Assembly (NCBI RefSeq): GCF_024349685.1
Contig: NZ_AP025944.1
Location: 1,432,001-1,496,000, forward strand
Reading direction: 5' to 3'
DNA length: 64,000 nucleotides
DNA from: Pseudomonas sp. LRP2-20
GTDB taxonomy: Bacteria; Pseudomonadota; Gammaproteobacteria; Pseudomonadales; Pseudomonadaceae
Of the stretch, positions 17,014 through 26,991 are shown piece after piece (within the stretch, counting starts at the first letter, position 1; every line of letters starts with the position of its first letter). The notes beneath the pieces are model-generated. The model was given only the letters and a program-made list of their open reading frames with translations. It was not told the origin of the DNA and ran no database searches. The translations under genes and the position numbers were made by a program.

Positions 17014-17178
17014 ATGCCAGCCATCCCTTCCACCACAAGCTTTGCCATCGCGCCAGTCGCGGGCATGGTCGTGCGTGGCAGCCAGCAGCCGGCCATGATC
17101 AGTCACTACCCACCACCACCTGTCAGTGGCGTCGTAGGCGGCGTAGCTCCGCCTCCTTGCGTGGTCGTGCTGGGCTGA
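17014..17178 (+). CDS. Candidate proline-rich leader peptide upstream of an EamA transporter
   Basis: A 54-codon frame: MPAIPSTTSFAIAPVAGMVV, then RGSQQPAMISHYPPPPVSGV and VGGVAPPPCVVVLG. Four consecutive Pro codons and then three more, followed by Cys-Val-Val-Val-Leu, lie shortly before the stop, and the transporter start is 116 nt downstream on the same strand. Poly-proline runs stall ribosomes, so a regulatory leader peptide is plausible. The ribosome site is weak (TGAAGA, about 9 nt upstream). I know of no named family, and chance cannot be excluded. Confidence 0.4.
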   Translation: MPAIPSTTSFAIAPVAGMVVRGSQQPAMISHYPPPPVSGVVGGVAPPPCVVVLG

Positions 17179-17294
17179 TCGGCTTCTGGCCGCATCCCTA
17201 CGCACTCGCAACCTACTGAACACGGTCGGCACCTTCCCTCGCTGAAGTTCACGCCCGCCGTCTGGCTTATTTGCCTTATATCAGGTGGCAATAC

Positions 17295-18176
17295 ATGTCT
17301 GTCTTCAACAAAGCATCCGTGGCCTCGGCGGCCACCACCAGCCTGTTCGTCCTGCTCTGGAGCAGTGGCGCGATCGTTTCCAAACTCGGCCTGGCCCATG
17401 CCAGCCCCTTCGCCTTCTTGCTGTTGCGTTCGGCGCTGGCCCTGAGCGGCCTGCTGCTGATCGGGCCGTTGCTCGGCCTGCGCTGGCCGCGCAGCAGGGG
17501 GGGGATCCTGCGCGCCCTGGGGACTGGCTGCGTGCTGCTCGGCGCCTACCAGATCTTCTACCTGCTGGCACTCAACACCCACGTCACCCCCGGCGTGATG
17601 GCCACGGTGATGGGCGTGCAACCGATCCTCACCGTGGTGCTGATGGAGCGCCAGCGCTCCTGGAGCCGCTTGTTCGGCCTGGGTCTGGGGCTTGGCGGGC
17701 TGGTGATGGTGGTCTACCAGGGCATCAACCTCGGCGGGGTCTCGCTGCTCGGCATGCTGTTCGCCCTGCTGGCGCTGGCCAGCATGACCTTCGGTTCGAT
17801 CCTGCAGAAGCGCATCACCGACAACCCCATGGGCACGCTGCCGTTGCAGTACATCGCTGGCTTCGCCATGTGTGCGTTGTTCGCGCCGCTGCAACCGTTG
17901 CAGGTGCAATGGACGGGCGGCTTTGTCGGCGCGCTGCTGTGGATGGGGCTGGTGGTGTCGTTGCTGGCCACGTTGCTGCTGTACCGGCTGATCGCCAAGG
18001 GCAACCTGGTCAATGTCACCAGCCTGTTCTACCTGGTGCCGGCAGTGACCGCGGTGATGGACTTGCTGATCTTCGGCAACCGCTTGGCACCGCTGAGCCT
18101 GCTGGGCATGGGGCTGATCGTGGTCGGCCTGTTGTTCGTGTTCCGCAAGCCGGCTACGCGACTGGCCGAGGCGTAG
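17295..18176 (+). CDS. EamA-family (DMT superfamily) transporter
   Basis: 293 residues, ten predicted transmembrane helices in two EamA repeats. The first begins LFVLLWSSGAIVSKLGL (about 12-28) and the second begins near GMLFALLALASMTFGSILQ. Members export amino acids or small metabolites; the substrate is unknown. ATG 17295 has AGGTGG about 7 nt upstream, better than the ATG 24 nt earlier. It is preceded by a possible leader peptide and ends 3 nt from the stop of the convergent DUF4265 gene. Confidence 0.85.
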   Translation: MSVFNKASVASAATTSLFVLLWSSGAIVSKLGLAHASPFAFLLLRSALALSGLLLIGPLLGLRWPRSRGGILRALGTGCVLLGAYQIFYLLALNTHVTPGVMATVMGVQPILTVVLMERQRSWSRLFGLGLGLGGLVMVVYQGINLGGVSLLGMLFALLALASMTFGSILQKRITDNPMGTLPLQYIAGFAMCALFAPLQPLQVQWTGGFVGALLWMGLVVSLLATLLLYRLIAKGNLVNVTSLFYLVPAVTAVMDLLIFGNRLAPLSLLGMGLIVVGLLFVFRKPATRLAEA

Positions 18177-18179
18177 GCC

Positions 18180-18638
18180 CTAGCGGAACTCTTCGGGGAT
18201 GGTGTGGCGCAACACGCCTTCCTCGAAGTCCAGGATGCCGGCTTCGCGCTGGGTCAGCAGGTAATAGAGCAAGGTGTCGGCCGATAGCGTTGCCGGCACC
18301 TCGACGGCCAGCATCCTGACCGCTTTTTCCACTTCGCAGGTGCAACCGAATTCGGTCAAGGCCGCGTGCACCTGCTCCACGGTTTCCGGTGGTTTGACGA
18401 CGACCCGGAACACCGACGCCCCGGCGCTCTGCTGCAAGGCGTCGAACCAGGCCTGGTCGCCCGTGTGGCGGATGCTGATGATGTCGCCGGGGGCGATGCC
18501 GTAGGCGTGGAAGGGAATGCTGTCGACCCGATAGCCATCTGCGACCGCTTGAGTCCACAAACCTTCCACCGAGGCCGGCGGGTAGCCGTTCTCATCTTGC
18601 TCCAGGCGGAACAGCACCTTCTTGAAGAGGTCGCTCAT
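18180..18638 (-). CDS. DUF4265 family protein
   Basis: 152 residues, soluble. The N-terminus has the DUF4265 pattern KKVLFRLEQDENGYPPASVE followed by GLWTQAVADGYRVDSIPF and GIAPGDIISI. No catalytic residues are known for the family. The chosen ATG at 18636-18638 (complement) has GGGGA upstream; an ATG three codons earlier is possible. The gene lies 13 nt downstream of the second EamA gene on the same strand and is probably co-transcribed. Confidence 0.75.
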   Translation of the reverse strand: MSDLFKKVLFRLEQDENGYPPASVEGLWTQAVADGYRVDSIPFHAYGIAPGDIISIRHTGDQAWFDALQQSAGASVFRVVVKPPETVEQVHAALTEFGCTCEVEKAVRMLAVEVPATLSADTLLYYLLTQREAGILDFEEGVLRHTIPEEFR

Positions 18639-18651
18639 AGTCCCCATCACC

Positions 18652-19527
18652 TCACGTGCGCGCCGGGCGCAGCACCAGCCACAGCGCCAGGGCAATCAAC
18701 ACACCGCCATACGCATGGGCCATCGACAAGGGCTCGTCGAGCAGCCATGCCCCCCACACTACACCGAACACCGGGATCAGGAAGGTCACGGTGCTGGCCT
18801 TGACCGGGCCGATCTCGGCCAGCAGGCGGAAGTACAGGATGTAGGCGAAGGCGGTGCACAGCAGGCCCAGGCCCAGCAGCGACAGCCATACCTGCCAGCC
18901 GCCCCAGCTCGCCGGTGGCTGGGTCAGGGCGCTCCAGGCGAACAGCGGGCTCATCAGCAAGGTGGCGCCGAGCATGCTGCCCAGGGCTGAGAGGCGGCTG
19001 TCCAGGCCGCTGATCCAGCGCCGTGCGAGGAAACCGGCAAAGCCGTAGCAGGTGGTGGCCGCCAGGCAGGCCAGGGCACCTTGCACCAGGGCCATGTCCA
19101 GTGCCACCGGGCCGGCGCCGCTGAGGATGCCGACGCCGAACAGGCCGAGGAAGATGCCGCCGAGCTTGGGCAGGGTCATGGCCTCGCGGAAGAACAGCGC
19201 GCCGATCAGTACGCCCATCAGCGGTGTGGTGGCGTTGAAAATGGCTGAATAGCCGGCGGGCAGCACCTGCGCGGCCACCGAATAGAAGGTGGCCGGGATG
19301 CCTGAGTTGATCATGCCCAGCACCAGGCAGGCACCGAGCTTGCCGTCGAAGTTCCAGCGCACACGGGTGGCGGCAAGAATGGCGATCAGGCCCAGGCAGG
19401 CGATGGAGACGCGCAAGAACGCGGTGGGAATGGTACCCAGCTGCGGGGCGATGATGCGCATGAACAGGAAACTCGCCCCCCAGACAGCGGCAAGGGTCAG
19501 CAGGCGGGCTAGGGCGATCGGGCTCAC
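18652..19527 (-). CDS. EamA-family (DMT superfamily) transporter
   Basis: 291 residues with ten predicted helices in two EamA repeats: LLTLAAVWGASFLFMRIIAP at the N-terminus and ACLAATTCYGFAGFLARRW opening the second half; the end reads ALALWLVLRPART. The start is a GTG at 19525-19527 (complement) with CCGGAGA upstream. It is only distantly similar to the EamA protein at 17295-18176. Substrate unknown. Divergent from aceK across a REP pair. Confidence 0.82.
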   Translation of the reverse strand: MSPIALARLLTLAAVWGASFLFMRIIAPQLGTIPTAFLRVSIACLGLIAILAATRVRWNFDGKLGACLVLGMINSGIPATFYSVAAQVLPAGYSAIFNATTPLMGVLIGALFFREAMTLPKLGGIFLGLFGVGILSGAGPVALDMALVQGALACLAATTCYGFAGFLARRWISGLDSRLSALGSMLGATLLMSPLFAWSALTQPPASWGGWQVWLSLLGLGLLCTAFAYILYFRLLAEIGPVKASTVTFLIPVFGVVWGAWLLDEPLSMAHAYGGVLIALALWLVLRPART

Positions 19528-19611
19528 AACGGTCTCCGGGTACAGGGCAGGGCGCGAGTGTACGTGACTGGCGTGGGCGATTCTTGTGCTTTCTTGCGCT
19601 GTAAACCTGCA

Positions 19612-19722
19612 CCGGCCTCTTCGCGGGTAAAGCCGCTCCCACGGGAATGTCACTGCCTTCAAGCACGGCGCAGAGCCTGTGGGAGCGGCGGTGCGGCGAT
19701 CCGACTTGCCCGCGAAGAGGCC
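19612..19722. repeat. REP pair, one unit with a 16 nt replacement
   Basis: The first unit (about 19612-19654) is standard apart from small changes. The second (about 19676-19722) keeps both ends, CCTGTGGGAGCGG and CTTGCCCGCGAAGAGGCC, but the single base normally joining them is replaced by CGGTGCGGCGATCCGA. It lies upstream of aceK. Confidence 0.85.
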
Positions 19723-19767
19723 AGTACAGGCTAAGCTCTTTATCTCACCAGGAGTGAGGTTCATCGC

Positions 19768-21483
19768 ATGACCCAGCATTGGCCAGCCGGCGAGATCGCC
19801 CGGATGATCCTCGACGGCTTTGACGATTATCGCGAACATTTTCGCCGCATCACCCTGGGCGCTCGTGAGCGCTTCGAGCAGGCGCGCTGGCAAGAGATTC
19901 AGCAGGCTGCTGCGGTGCGTATCAACCTTTATGAACATAAGGTCGGCGAGGTCAACGGCTGGCTGCGTGATGGTTTCGACGCAGACGTGTTGCTGGATCT
20001 GGAACAGTGGCCGCTGGTGAAAAACGCCTACATCCGCCTGATCGATCCCCGCCTCGACGACGAGTTGGCGGAGACCTGGTACAACTCGCTGTTCTGCAGC
20101 CTGTTCAGCCATGACCAGATCAGCGATGGCTGCATGTTCATCCACACCACCCGGCCTTCGATCCGCGCCCATGAGCGCGCTGCGCAGACCCGCACCTACA
20201 GGCTCGGTACCGGCCTGAAAAGCCTGCTGCGGTCGATCTTTGCCGATTACCCGTTCGGTGCGCCCTATGGTGACCTGGAAAGCGACCTCACGCGGCTCGA
20301 GGAGCAATTGCGCGAATGCCTGCCGGACTGGGTGTGCAAGGACCCGGCCCTGGCCGTGGAGCTGTTCGTGCCGGTGCTTTACCGCAACAAGGGCGCCTAC
20401 CTGGTCGGGCGCCTGTACAACAGCGACGAGCAGTGGCCGCTGGTGATTGCCCTGCTGCACCGTGAAGGTCATGGCATCGAGGCCGATGCCTTGATCACCG
20501 ATGAGGCCGAGGTATCGATCATCTTCTCGTTCACGCGCTCGTACTTCATGGCGGACGTGCCGGTGCCAGGGGACTTCGTCAACTTCCTCAAGCGCATCCT
20601 GCCGGGCAAGCATATTGCCGAGCTGTACACCTCGATCGGCTTCTACAAGCAGGGCAAGTCGGAGTTCTACCGCGCCTTGATCAACCACCTGGCCAGCAGC
20701 GACGACCGCTTTGTCATGGCCCCCGGGGTGCGCGGCATGGTCATGAGCGTGTTCACCCTGCCGGGCTTCAACACGGTATTCAAGATCATCAAGGACCGCT
20801 TCTCGCCATCCAAGACCGTCGACCGCGCCACCGTGATCGACAAATACCGGCTGGTGAAAAGTGTCGACCGGGTGGGGCGCATGGCCGATACCCAGGAATT
20901 TGCCGATTTCCGCTTCCCACGCAGCAAATTCGAGCCCGAGTGCCTGGCCGAGTTGCTGGAGGTGGCGCCCTCGACCGTGGCGCTGGAAGGCGACACGGTG
21001 CTGGTCCGCCACTGCTGGACCGAGCGGCGCATGACCCCGCTCAACCTGTATCTGGAACAGGCCAGCGAAGGGCAGGTGCTCGAAGCGCTGGAGGACTACG
21101 GGCTGGCCATCAAGCAACTGGCAGCGGCGAACATCTTTCCCGGTGACATGCTGCTGAAGAACTTCGGCGTCACCCGGCACGGGCGGGTGGTGTTCTACGA
21201 CTATGACGAGATCAGCTTCCTGACCGAGGTGAACTTCCGGCACATTCCGCCGCCGCGTTACCCGGAGGACGAGATGTCGGGCGAACCGTGGTACTCGATC
21301 GGGCCGCACGACGTGTTTCCCGAGGAGTTCCCGCCGTTCCTGTTTGCCGATATCGGCCAGCGGCGGCTGTTCAGCCGCTTGCACGGGGAGTTGTATGACG
21401 CGGACTACTGGAAGGGGCTGCAGGCGGCGATCCGCGAGGGCAAGGTGATCGACGTGTTTCCGTATCGGCGCAAGGCTAGGTGA
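19768..21483 (+). CDS. aceK: Isocitrate dehydrogenase kinase/phosphatase
   Basis: 571 residues, the normal AceK length. The bifunctional enzyme phosphorylates and dephosphorylates isocitrate dehydrogenase and so sets the split between the TCA cycle and the glyoxylate shunt. The N-terminal regulatory half ([20 protein letters not shown]) is followed by the kinase-like half with an ATP loop in [18 protein letters not shown] and the catalytic-region motif [17 protein letters not shown]. It is not linked here to aceA or aceB, as is usual in Pseudomonas. Flanked on both sides by REP pairs. Confidence 0.96.
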   Translation: MTQHWPAGEIARMILDGFDDYREHFRRITLGARERFEQARWQEIQQAAAVRINLYEHKVGEVNGWLRDGFDADVLLDLEQWPLVKNAYIRLIDPRLDDELAETWYNSLFCSLFSHDQISDGCMFIHTTRPSIRAHERAAQTRTYRLGTGLKSLLRSIFADYPFGAPYGDLESDLTRLEEQLRECLPDWVCKDPALAVELFVPVLYRNKGAYLVGRLYNSDEQWPLVIALLHREGHGIEADALITDEAEVSIIFSFTRSYFMADVPVPGDFVNFLKRILPGKHIAELYTSIGFYKQGKSEFYRALINHLASSDDRFVMAPGVRGMVMSVFTLPGFNTVFKIIKDRFSPSKTVDRATVIDKYRLVKSVDRVGRMADTQEFADFRFPRSKFEPECLAELLEVAPSTVALEGDTVLVRHCWTERRMTPLNLYLEQASEGQVLEALEDYGLAIKQLAAANIFPGDMLLKNFGVTRHGRVVFYDYDEISFLTEVNFRHIPPPRYPEDEMSGEPWYSIGPHDVFPEEFPPFLFADIGQRRLFSRLHGELYDADYWKGLQAAIREGKVIDVFPYRRKAR

Positions 21484-21494
21484 TTCTGGATCGT

Positions 21495-21602
21495 CAGGCC
21501 CGGCCTCTTCGCGGGTAAACCCGCTCCCACAGGTATTCCACTGGCTTCAGTGTTGCGCGGCCCCTGTGGGAGCGGGGTTTACCCGCGAAGAGGCCGGGCC
21601 TG
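21495..21602. repeat. REP pair with extended outer palindrome
   Basis: The pair starts with CAGGCCCGGCCTCTTCGCGG and ends with CCGCGAAGAGGCCGGGCCTG, so complementarity reaches beyond the usual REP unit at both ends. The right unit has one extra G (GAGCGGGGTTTACCC). It separates aceK from the convergent lipoprotein gene. Confidence 0.92.
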
Positions 21603-21611
21603 CTGATCGCT

Positions 21612-22472
21612 TCACCCTTTGAGGCACTTCAGCTCACTGAAGTCGGTACGTACCTTGGCCAGCCGCTCTTGCAGGAACTGGCGCTGCACCGGTGTACTCA
21701 GGTGCATCAGGTCGATCAACAGGCTGCGCGTCTGCTGTTCGCTATTCAGATACGCCGCCCGGTACTCCGGCGTCCACAGGCTTTCCTTGTGTTGCAGGAG
21801 TGTTGCCAGGCGCGGCTCGAAACTGGCGTCGTTGCGCTGGTTCATGGCCAGCATCAGCTGCTGCTGCCAGTGCTGGCGGTTGGCGATCCACTGGCGGTTC
21901 TGGTCACCCAGCGCTTGCGACCAGGCCTGCACCCGTTGGCGCTGGGCCGTATTGAGTTCACCGAACCAGTTGTTCAGGCGTTTTTCCATGCGCTCACTGC
22001 GCCGAGCGACCTGTTTGGCCAAGGGTGTGTCGACATATTCCTTTTGCCGCTCGCTGATATCGTCGCGCAAGGCATCGCGCATCTGCGCTACCTGCCGATC
22101 GCTCATGCCGCGCAGCAGTTCGGTGGCCGAGGGCGTGATTTCTGTTGCCACCCGGCCGATGGCCTGGCGCGCTTCGACGGTACGTTGCTGCAGGGCCTGG
22201 TCGGTCACCTGGTCTTCGGCGACCATGTCGCGCACCCGGTCGAGCCAGTCGAGGTAGCCAGGTAGTTGGGTTTTGCAGTGCCAGGCCAGGTGCTGCTTGA
22301 GCCGTTCGTCGAGCAATGCTTTCTGTTCACGGTTCATCGCCAGATAGTCGCCCAGCGACCAGGGCACCAGGCGGTCGAGGTTGCGATAGGCCAGGTCGAT
22401 ACGGTTGCAGGCCGCCAGTGCCACGGTGCAGGCAATGGCGATGAGCAGGGCTTTGGACAGGCGTACAGGCAT
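21612..22472 (-). CDS. DUF6279 family lipoprotein
   Basis: 286 residues. A lipoprotein signal peptide ends in LAAC (Cys22, TVALAAC then NRIDLAYRNL), so the mature protein is probably tethered to the envelope. The rest is almost entirely helical and charged, with repeated arginine/glutamine-rich helices (ERQKEYVDTPLAKQVARR, NRQHWQQQLMLAMNQR). Matches the DUF6279 layout; no function known. The ATG at 22470-22472 (complement) has AGGAC upstream, better than the in-frame ATG nine codons earlier. Confidence 0.8.
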   Translation of the reverse strand: MPVRLSKALLIAIACTVALAACNRIDLAYRNLDRLVPWSLGDYLAMNREQKALLDERLKQHLAWHCKTQLPGYLDWLDRVRDMVAEDQVTDQALQQRTVEARQAIGRVATEITPSATELLRGMSDRQVAQMRDALRDDISERQKEYVDTPLAKQVARRSERMEKRLNNWFGELNTAQRQRVQAWSQALGDQNRQWIANRQHWQQQLMLAMNQRNDASFEPRLATLLQHKESLWTPEYRAAYLNSEQQTRSLLIDLMHLSTPVQRQFLQERLAKVRTDFSELKCLKG

Positions 22473-22603
22473 GTGCAGGTCCTGGCTGTGACTGGCCATT
22501 GGGTAGACGCAAGGGGGGCCAGCGCGGTTCCGCCCAATCAGTGATCGGGCAGCGCAGTGGCTTCAGGTGTAGAATAGCCGCCTTGTCTTGAGGAACATCG
22601 GAA

Positions 22604-23440
22604 ATGGCTCTGCTTGGGCGTTACAACAGTTTGCAAATCGTGAAACACGTGGAATTCGGCCTTTACCTGGACGGCGGGGCCGACGGCGAAATCCTGCTGC
22701 CCGGGCGCTACATCCCGAAGGACGCCGAAACCGAGGTCGACGACTGGCTGAACGTGTTCATCTACCTGGACAGCGAAGACCAGCTGATTGCCACCACCGA
22801 GAAGCCCAAGGTGCAGGTCGGCGAGTTCGCCAGCCTCAAGGTCAAGGACATCAACGGTGCCGGTATCTTCCTCGACTGGGGCCTGTCCAAGGACCTGCTG
22901 ATGCCGTATTCGGAAGAATCACGCCAACTGAAGATCGGCGACTACTGCGTGGTGCACGCCTACCTCGACAAGCGTACCCGGCGCATCACCGCTACCTCGC
23001 GCCTGGACCGCTACCTCGACCGCACCCCGGCCGACTACCAGGTTGGCCAGCCCGTCCAGCTGCTGGTGGCTGGTGAGACACCGATGGGTTTCAAGGCCAT
23101 CATCAACAACCGCCACTGGGGCCTGATCCACAAGAACGAGGTGTTCAAGTTCCTGCGTTCGGGCATGCATGTGGATGGCTTCATCAAGGAAGTGCGCCAT
23201 GACGGCAAGATCGCCCTGAGCCTGCAGCCGGTCGGCCAGGCGCTGGGCGACGACCTGCAGGCGCGCATCATGGCGCGCCTGGAGGCCGATGGCGGGGTGC
23301 TGGCGGTGAGCGACAAGAGCGCTCCGGAAGTGATCAGCCAGATGTTCAACGTCAGCAAGGGCAACTTCAAGAAGGCCATTGGTGGGTTGTTCAAGCAGGG
23401 CCGCATCGTCATCCATGACGATCGCATCGAGAAGGTCTGA
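22604..23440 (+). CDS. S1 RNA-binding protein, CvfB/YitL family
   Basis: 278 residues. Tandem S1-like OB folds: about 1-60 (NSLQIVKHVEFGLYLDGG), 65-130 (GEFASLKVKDINGAGIFLDW) and 145-215, ending in a winged helix at about 225-278 (ISQMFNVSKGNFKKAIGGLF). This is the CvfB architecture. In Staphylococcus CvfB binds RNA and affects virulence gene expression; the Pseudomonas role is unknown. GAGGAAC precedes the ATG. The stop codon directly abuts the stop of the convergent gene (TGATCA). Confidence 0.88.
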   Translation: MALLGRYNSLQIVKHVEFGLYLDGGADGEILLPGRYIPKDAETEVDDWLNVFIYLDSEDQLIATTEKPKVQVGEFASLKVKDINGAGIFLDWGLSKDLLMPYSEESRQLKIGDYCVVHAYLDKRTRRITATSRLDRYLDRTPADYQVGQPVQLLVAGETPMGFKAIINNRHWGLIHKNEVFKFLRSGMHVDGFIKEVRHDGKIALSLQPVGQALGDDLQARIMARLEADGGVLAVSDKSAPEVISQMFNVSKGNFKKAIGGLFKQGRIVIHDDRIEKV

Positions 23441-23821
23441 TCAGGCCTGTACGAAGGTCCGGAAGTCCAGCTGCTCGCCACCGGGGCGTGTGTCGCGCAG
23501 CAGCGAGTCGCGGTCGGCGCTCAGGGCCAGGCTGATGGTCGAGCGGCGCTTGCCGGGGTTGCGCACTTCCATCTGCTCCTGGTGAGCACGGAGGAAGTTG
23601 ACCGGCACCTTCAGGTGCTGCAGCTCGTCGCTTTCCGGGGTGTGCAGCAGCAGGTTGACCCAGTCGGGCTGGCCTTTGCGCAGCAGTGCCACCGGCACCT
23701 CGAACCACCACAGGTTGCGCTTGCGGTCGAGGATGGCGAACAGGGTGTTGGCGCTGGTCAGCACCGGGTTGGCCAGGGCCTGGTTGCGGCGGGCGATGGC
23801 AGCGGGTTTGTCGAGTTTCAT
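23441..23821 (-). CDS. Conserved hypothetical protein
   Basis: 126 residues, soluble, no signal peptide or membrane helix. Contains RKRNLWWFEVPVALLRKG (about 34-51) and LLLHTPESDELQHLKVPVNF. I do not recognise the family. AGGAACC upstream of the ATG and normal codon use support a real gene. It shares no intergenic base with the convergent CvfB-like gene. Confidence 0.7.
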   Translation of the reverse strand: MKLDKPAAIARRNQALANPVLTSANTLFAILDRKRNLWWFEVPVALLRKGQPDWVNLLLHTPESDELQHLKVPVNFLRAHQEQMEVRNPGKRRSTISLALSADRDSLLRDTRPGGEQLDFRTFVQA

Positions 23822-23894
23822 GCAGGTTCCTGCGGGTTGACGCTAGATTAGGGCTGCATTGTGAGGGGTGGCACCAGGCCTAGCAAGGTTTACA

Positions 23895-23988
23895 GGCTTC
23901 TTCGCGGGCAAGCCCGCTCCCACAGGAATGTCAATGCCCTCAGGCTATGTGATATCCCTGTGGGAGCGGGCTTGCCCGCGAAGAGGCC
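23895..23988. repeat. REP pair (inverted)
   Basis: Units at about 23895-23928 and 23956-23988, GGCAAGCCC variant. It ends 7 nt before the stop of the beta-helix protein gene and probably marks its 3' end. Confidence 0.92.
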
Positions 23989-23995
23989 ATCAGCC

Positions 23996-25465
23996 CTAGC
24001 GGCTGACCGGCAGGCTCAACTCGGAAGTGGCCCCATCCGCAGTGGTCACCGTCGCAGTGAAACTCTTCAACTGGCCGATGTTCTCCAGCACCTGAGCAAA
24101 CCTTGCCTTCCCTTGCGCATCGCTATTGACCAACAACTCTCCCAGATACTGCTCCGCCTCGGCCCCATTTGCCAGGGCATTGCCAAACACCTCGATACGC
24201 AACAGGCTCGACACCGGCCCCTGCACCTCGCCACGCAACACGTTGCCGTCCAGCGCGATCAGGTGTGGCGCCTGCTGGTTGTGGTTGGGCAACGGCTGGC
24301 ATGGCTTGGGCTCGCCCTTGGCATCGCAGATGATCGCCTGGTCCTTCTTCGGCAAATCCGCGCCGACCCCGCGCGAACCCACGTACAGCGCATGGGCCTG
24401 GGCCGGCACGCCAAAGACGATGGCACCGGTACGCTGGTTCGGCACGCATGAACCACCGGCTTCACAACGGCGGATGTCCTGGCTGTTGCCCCAGATGCGG
24501 TTGCCGCTCAGGCGCGTGGTGGTGACATCCGGCTCCGGGCGCAGGGCCACGCCGATGCGGTTGCCGTGTATCAGGTTGCCGTCGAGGATGTTGCCTTCGC
24601 CGGTGACGCTGACGCCGATCGAGTTGCCGCTGAAGGTGTTGGCGCCGAGGTAGTTGCGCTTGCCCCAGTTGATCTGCAGGCCGTCGGAGTAGTTCTCGAA
24701 GCGGTTGCGCACCACGCTGTTGTCATTGCCCAGCAGAATTTCGATGCCCTGGGACGGTTCAGGGTTGGCCGGGGTGGACCGGAACAGGTTGTCGGCCACC
24801 AGGTTGAAGGCCGCGCCGCGGGTCAGTTCAAGGCCATCGCCGTTGTCGATCAGCTGGTTGCGCAGCACCTTGTTGTTGATGGTGGTGGTGGCAGTCGGGT
24901 TGCCGGCACCGTCATCACCCGTGAGCATGATGCCGGCGCCGCCTTTGTTGGCGACGATGCGGTTGTCTTCGATGACGTTGCCGCTGGCGCGGTTGACCAG
25001 GATGCCGATGCAGAAGTTGCGCACTTCCAGGCCACTCAGGTGCACGCCCTGGGTATCACGCAACACCAGCCCGGGGTTGGTGGTGGTGCGTACGTTGGTG
25101 CCGAACTGGCCGGGCAGGGCGCCAGGGCAGGTGCGCACGCCCTGGTCCTTGATGTAGCCCGAGCCGTCGATGGCGATGTACTGGCCGTCACGGGCCCAGG
25201 GCAGGCCGGTGATCTGCACCGGGCCTTTGATTTCCGGCAGCGCGCGGGTCGGGCGAATCACGTAGGGCGGCTTGCCAACCGCAGCGATCTCGATGCGGTA
25301 GTGGCCGGGGTTCTGGTTGCTGGTTTCGATGGCCCAGCGCAGGGTGCCGGGTTGGCCATCGTCGGTATAACGCTCGACTTTGAGGGTTTCGCTGGCCGGT
25401 GCAGCGGCCAGGGCAGGCAAGGGCAACAACGGCAGCATGGCCGCGAACAGGGGCATCAGACGCAT
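23996..25465 (-). CDS. Exported right-handed parallel beta-helix protein
   Basis: 489 residues from the ATG at 25463-25465 (complement). The signal peptide ([20 protein letters not shown]) is followed by a repetitive domain rich in N-x-hydrophobic-x-x-N rungs typical of pectate-lyase-like PbH1 repeats: [65 protein letters not shown]. The final 90 residues look like a beta-sandwich. No lyase active site was found, so whether it is an enzyme or structural protein is open. A TTG start 42 nt upstream is possible but would place a polar segment before the signal peptide. Confidence 0.8.
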   Translation of the reverse strand: MRLMPLFAAMLPLLPLPALAAAPASETLKVERYTDDGQPGTLRWAIETSNQNPGHYRIEIAAVGKPPYVIRPTRALPEIKGPVQITGLPWARDGQYIAIDGSGYIKDQGVRTCPGALPGQFGTNVRTTTNPGLVLRDTQGVHLSGLEVRNFCIGILVNRASGNVIEDNRIVANKGGAGIMLTGDDGAGNPTATTTINNKVLRNQLIDNGDGLELTRGAAFNLVADNLFRSTPANPEPSQGIEILLGNDNSVVRNRFENYSDGLQINWGKRNYLGANTFSGNSIGVSVTGEGNILDGNLIHGNRIGVALRPEPDVTTTRLSGNRIWGNSQDIRRCEAGGSCVPNQRTGAIVFGVPAQAHALYVGSRGVGADLPKKDQAIICDAKGEPKPCQPLPNHNQQAPHLIALDGNVLRGEVQGPVSSLLRIEVFGNALANGAEAEQYLGELLVNSDAQGKARFAQVLENIGQLKSFTATVTTADGATSELSLPVSR

Positions 25466-25710
25466 GGGTGCGGGTTTCCGGAAACTGTTGTTCTTGTACG
25501 CTGGCAACCTGCTTGGGGTTGCCGTTTGCCGGCGATTCTAGGGGAGCACGCAGGGCTTGGGCAGCGCGCCAGGGCCGATTTGGTGCGGTATTCGCCCGAA
25601 GAATCACCGCTTGGCTTGAACTCGGCAAATTGATTGAAACTCTTGCCAACGGCGCTTGGTCCACCGTCTGTCGACACGGTCCCCGTGTCTCCATTTGCAG
25701 GAGATTTGCC

Positions 25711-25890
25711 ATGAGCGGCACTAAAGACAAAGCGAAAGGCCTGGCCAATGAAGCGGTCGGCAACATTAAACAGGGCGTCGGCAAGGTGACCGGCAACGAC
25801 AAGCTGCAGGCCGAGGGCAAGGCCCAGGAATTGAAGGGCGAGGCGCAGCAGATCAAAGGCAATGTGAAGGATGCGGTGAAAAAGCCTTGA
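25711..25890 (+). CDS. CsbD family stress protein
   Basis: 59 residues, highly charged and helical: [20 protein letters not shown], then [20 protein letters not shown], a CsbD signature. Such proteins are abundant under general or osmotic stress; their biochemical role is unknown. GCAGGAGA precedes the ATG. It is transcribed alone, divergent from the beta-helix gene. Confidence 0.92.
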   Translation: MSGTKDKAKGLANEAVGNIKQGVGKVTGNDKLQAEGKAQELKGEAQQIKGNVKDAVKKP

Positions 25891-26037
25891 TCTGAAAAAT
25901 GGCCTGTTTCTGCCTCTGAGCGAGGCAGGAACAGGTGTAGGCATTTTCTTCTTCCAAGGCTGGGAGCAGTACATCACCGGCGTGGTCTATTAGACTTACC
26001 CGTTGTACTCAAGAATCAAGCGGCGAAAGGAGACGCT

Positions 26038-26991
26038 ATGATTTTCCCCGACCTGCGCGGCCTGCCCCTGCACCGCGTGCTGGTGCGCACCGTCAAGGAA
26101 TTCCTCGACGACGAGATGTCGACCTATGCATCGGCACTCGCCTACCAGATGCTGTTCTCGCTGTTCCCCTTCATCCTGTTTTTGATCGCCCTGATTGGCT
26201 TCCTGCACCTGCCGGACTTCTTTTCATGGCTGCGCTTGCAATCCGAACTGGTGCTCCCGCCCCAGGCGCTGGAGCAGGTAAATCCGGTGATCGACCAGTT
26301 GCAACAGTCCAAGGGCGGGCTATTGTCGGTAGGTATCGTCATCGCGCTGTGGACCGCCTCGGCCGGTGTGCGCCTGATGATGAGCGCGATGAACGCCGCC
26401 TATGACGTGCCCGAAGGGCGCCCGGTGTGGAAGCGCATCCCACTGTCGATCTTCTACACCGTCGGTATCGCCGGCATGTTGCTGGTGGCGGCAGCGCTGA
26501 TGGTGCTAGGGCCACAGGTGATGGAGTGGATCGCGGCACAGGTGGGCATGCAGGAGGTCATCGTCACGGTGTGGACGATCTTGCGTTGGCCAGCTATTGT
26601 CATTCTGCTGATGGTGGCGGTAGCACTCATCTATTACGTGATGCCGGACGTGAAGCAGAAGTTTCGCTTCATCACCCCCGGTTCGGTGCTGGCGGTAGTA
26701 GTATGGATCATCGCCTCCCTGGGCTTTGCCTACTACGTCAAGACCTTTGCCGACTACAACGCCATGTATGGCAGCATCGGTGCGATCATCGTGCTGTTGC
26801 TGTACTTCTACATCTCTGCCGCCGTGCTGTTGCTGGGCGCTGAGATGAACGCGGTGATCGAGCACATGTCGAGCGAGGGCAAGGACCCGGGCGAGAAGGA
26901 TTTCAAGGGCGCCAAACCCCAGGGAACCATCACCGTGCTCGGCCATGAACACCCGGTCGAGCCTGAACCGACCGAGCCGAACCCGCGATGA
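26038..26991 (+). CDS. YihY/BrkB family inner-membrane protein
   Basis: 317 residues with about six membrane helices and the YihY motifs [20 protein letters not shown] (about 30-49), [20 protein letters not shown] and [20 protein letters not shown] then [20 protein letters not shown]. Formerly called ribonuclease BN, which was a misassignment for this family. The C-terminal tail is soluble and acidic/proline-rich. AAAGGAGA precedes the ATG. The stop overlaps the deformylase start by 4 nt (ATGA), implying coupled translation. Confidence 0.9.
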   Translation: MIFPDLRGLPLHRVLVRTVKEFLDDEMSTYASALAYQMLFSLFPFILFLIALIGFLHLPDFFSWLRLQSELVLPPQALEQVNPVIDQLQQSKGGLLSVGIVIALWTASAGVRLMMSAMNAAYDVPEGRPVWKRIPLSIFYTVGIAGMLLVAAALMVLGPQVMEWIAAQVGMQEVIVTVWTILRWPAIVILLMVAVALIYYVMPDVKQKFRFITPGSVLAVVVWIIASLGFAYYVKTFADYNAMYGSIGAIIVLLLYFYISAAVLLLGAEMNAVIEHMSSEGKDPGEKDFKGAKPQGTITVLGHEHPVEPEPTEPNPR

